From: Climacium dendroides
Lineage: Eukaryota > Streptophyta > Bryopsida > Hypnales > Climaciaceae
Direction of reading: 5' to 3'
Assembly: GCA_950106755.1 (NCBI GenBank)
Contig: OX467082.1
Location: 18,848,001-18,912,000 of the forward strand
Length of the DNA stretch: 64,000 nucleotides
Part shown: positions 61,690 to 64,000 of the stretch, piece by piece
How the letters are laid out: every line of letters begins with the position of its first letter
Numbering within the stretch: the first letter of the stretch is position 1
Translations under genes and position numbers: made by a program
The notes under the pieces: generated by a model
Databases searched by the model: none
The model's input: only the letters and a program-made list of their open reading frames with translations
Told to the model about the DNA's origin: nothing

Positions 61690-62262
61690 AGGTTAAAATG
61701 TCTTTATATTAATCCCTAAAGAACAATTGTATATTCAACAGGCAATTGAGAATTTGGATTGGTTCCTATGAAGTCAATTTGGTAAGATGTTCATGAAATT
61801 TTGACACAAGGTGTAAACATGTACTCCTTAGAAGGAATTCAATTTTTATTTGAATCGGGTAAAGTTATGTTGCCTTGAATTTTTTGGCAACTTGGGTAGC
61901 TTTTGCAAAACTCTTGTTTTACTTTTAAAATTTGATAAGGATGTAACTTATATGATACAAGAAGCAAATGTCAAAAAAGAACCATGTGTAGTATAAACAT
62001 CTCATTCTATGAGGAGTTAAAGGCTATTGGCCATGTCAGGCAAGGTCAAAAAAGGTTTTTTCTTCTAACTTCAAATGTTATAATCTTCCAATCTGTGTAG
62101 TCAAAGTTTTTAAATTTTTTTCCACACATTCTTATAGTAGTCTAATAATAATTTATATGATTGAATTTTGGAAAAAAACTTTTTTTTCATTTTTTCTCAT
62201 TGCCCCCCAAAGTGGCAGTTTTTCACAATTTATGCTTGAATGTGCCTCTAGCCTTTAGGGGA
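61690..62262 (+). repeat. Dispersed repeat, second copy of the 9-kb repeat
   Basis: Partner of 8990-9545 in the same orientation. It ends with tttttcacaatttatgcttg, then gcctttaggggat. Confidence 0.6.
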
Positions 62263-64000
62263 TAAATGGAATGTTTAAGAAAAACTTAAAAACTTAAAAA
62301 CTTGAATATTTGATGTCTAAATTGTATTATTTCTATGATTCATTTTGCAAAAAAAAGATTGAAATGTACATTTGCCTTCCTTCAAGATTCTTACAAGGTT
62401 ATTTTATTTTATAAACAAGAACATTATAATCGTGACGATTTGTCCTAGGTGAACAACAATCAATTAATTTGTTCATTGTAGATAGTAGGAAAATTAAAAA
62501 AAACATTGAATTTATAATACACATGCAATTTTTTAAAATTAAATATAAAATTATTGAATATTAAAAATAGACCTCCCATCCAACTAGTCAAATAATGGGG
62601 GGGGTCTAGCTAGTTATAACTCACCTCCTACCAAAACCTAATCTCAATGTGCAATGTGAATGCAAGTGTTGATAGGATTTGGAAAGTCAAATTGTCAATA
62701 TTCTAGTCTCTATCTAAGGAAATGATAGTCCCGCCACAATTAAATATTTTCAAAAGATCTAAGTTAAAGAAAAAGAGAACCAATTCAATTTTTTGTAGCA
62801 CAATTTGCTAGCAATAGTTTGGTTGGGCTCCCTACTCCTGCATCACAAAAGTTGGACCAAATTGTTTTGGTGCCATTTTGACACCAGAAGCTGCATACAT
62901 GTCATTTTAGTGTCATTTTATCTATACTAAGTTGGTATGGAGGTTGGCACCAAATTAACTCAATTGCATTTCAATGCACCATTATGGCACCATATTCATA
63001 TGACTTGAAGTTTTTGATGTGGTCTCTTTGGAATCTTTATCGATGACGAATGTAATCGGCTCTGTAATTGGGAAATCGAAACTCCAGTTGCTAGAGGGGT
63101 CCAACCATATGATTGGAGGTTGACAAAGGTCTTATAACTTTCCATTGAGGCTGAATAAACATCCCTTGTAGTCCTTTAGCTTGAACCTGTAACTAGCCAT
63201 GAGTTACCATATACCTACTTGAATTACCATCTCAATTTGTCTTTGCTTGCTTGAATTACCATGTGTAATTTCTATGCTTGAATTTCCAAGAAATGTGCAC
63301 CTCATTAATACAAAGTTTGACTTGAAATTTGTTTTTTTCCTCCAAATAGTGCCCTCCAATGGACCCTCCAACCCATTCAAATTTGTGTTCTTTACTAAGA
63401 GCAAGTCTCTATTTGAGGCATGTACGTTTGATTCTAGATGAGCGGGGTGGCTTTATTGAGTTCGGGGCTCTTCATTCCCTCACCTTTGGTCAGACCTTTG
63501 ACATCCAATTTCCATGTTGAGGAATGGTAAGTCTAGAGGGCCTAAACCTTGGCCTAGAAGGGGATAAGTTTAGGAAGAGGACAAGAGGAACTATAGCAAA
63601 ATTGTAGCAAATCTTCATTGTCACCAATCACATTGTCACCACTTCATTGAGCTTTGGTTGTTATAGTTTCTGGACATACTACTAGTGGAGACCACTTGCT
63701 TGTCTAGACCCCTCTAGACATCAGAGCTCCTGGTACCCAATGGAAACTAGCTCTAAGAGATAGTCTCCATAGCCTGTTTGGAGGTCTAATTTTGGACGAG
63801 GGGGGCTCCATTGTAGAAAATGTTCCCACTTGACCTCTGACCGGATTTCCAAGCCCCGGTCTATGCACTTTGAAATTATAGAGATGGAGGGGATGGGCCC
63901 TCACTTATATCCCTCCAAAAACAGGAAAGGACAAGCTCAACTACATTGTGAGGAGCTAAAACATCCAATAATTGTAAAAATATGGTAAATCATTTAATTA
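62263..64000. other. Intergenic stretch to the window end, no gene seen
   Basis: Composition becomes less AT-rich after about 63000. Short open stretches (60-66 codons) on both strands have no coding character I can support. A gene could begin beyond the window. Confidence 0.45.

Noticed and set aside
1..64000. tRNA, rRNA, retroelement polymerase or integrase genes
   Set aside because: I looked for typical motifs in the translated stretches and for tRNA B-box-like strings by eye and found none that could be supported.

Overview
The window looks like nuclear DNA of a land plant. Four genes can be read with confidence: an F-box/SUKH/ApaG protein of the SKIP16 type, a PR-1 class CAP protein, an ARF-family small GTPase and a Dof zinc-finger transcription factor. 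Introns have GT-AG borders and moderate size. The genes sit as islands of higher GC in very AT-rich, repeat-filled DNA, about one gene per 16 kb. Dof and PR-1 proteins point to embryophytes. The sequence alone does not let me choose between a bryophyte, lycophyte, fern or seed plant. No prokaryotic features, tRNA, rRNA, CRISPR array or intact retroelement gene was seen.

Layout. 0-3.2 kb: dispersed repeats, a 0.6-kb foldback and a complete terminal-inverted-repeat (TIR) element with an internal 48-bp tandem array. 3.2-5.5 kb: a GC-richer island with a possible small spliced gene. 5.6-18 kb: decayed dispersed repeats, with an unresolved island at 13.1-14.06 kb. 18.5-21.3 kb: the SKIP16 homologue on the minus strand, seven exons, every junction supported by splice sites and family homology. 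A foldback element with arms of about 250 bp lies just upstream of it. 22.9-32.5 kb: AT-rich repeats and a small hairpin element. 33.1-34.6 kb: the two-exon PR-1 gene behind a promoter carrying three copies of a composite repeat. 35-41 kb: repeats. 41.25-45.96 kb: the ARF gene lying between two members of one TIR-element family. 46.5 kb: a perfect five-copy 30-bp array. 48.5-51.1 kb: a pseudogene of the S-protein-homologue (plant self-incompatibility S1) family on the minus strand, then a decayed duplicate of the ARF gene. 52.95-54.12 kb: the Dof gene on the minus strand with a GC-rich 5' region. 56.3-64 kb: dispersed repeats again, several related to those in the first 40 kb.

The genes do not form an operon or pathway. 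ARF (vesicle traffic), SKIP16 (SCF ubiquitin ligase adaptor), PR-1 (secreted defence protein) and Dof (transcription factor) are independent. What ties the window together is its duplication history: an ARF segment copied about 7 kb away and then inactivated, an exon end duplicated into its own intron, an exon fragment downstream of its gene, and at least eight repeat families recurring across the window. I did not find a convincing new biological system. The most interesting items are the duplicated and decayed gene pieces, the foldback elements next to genes, and a few unassigned open stretches.
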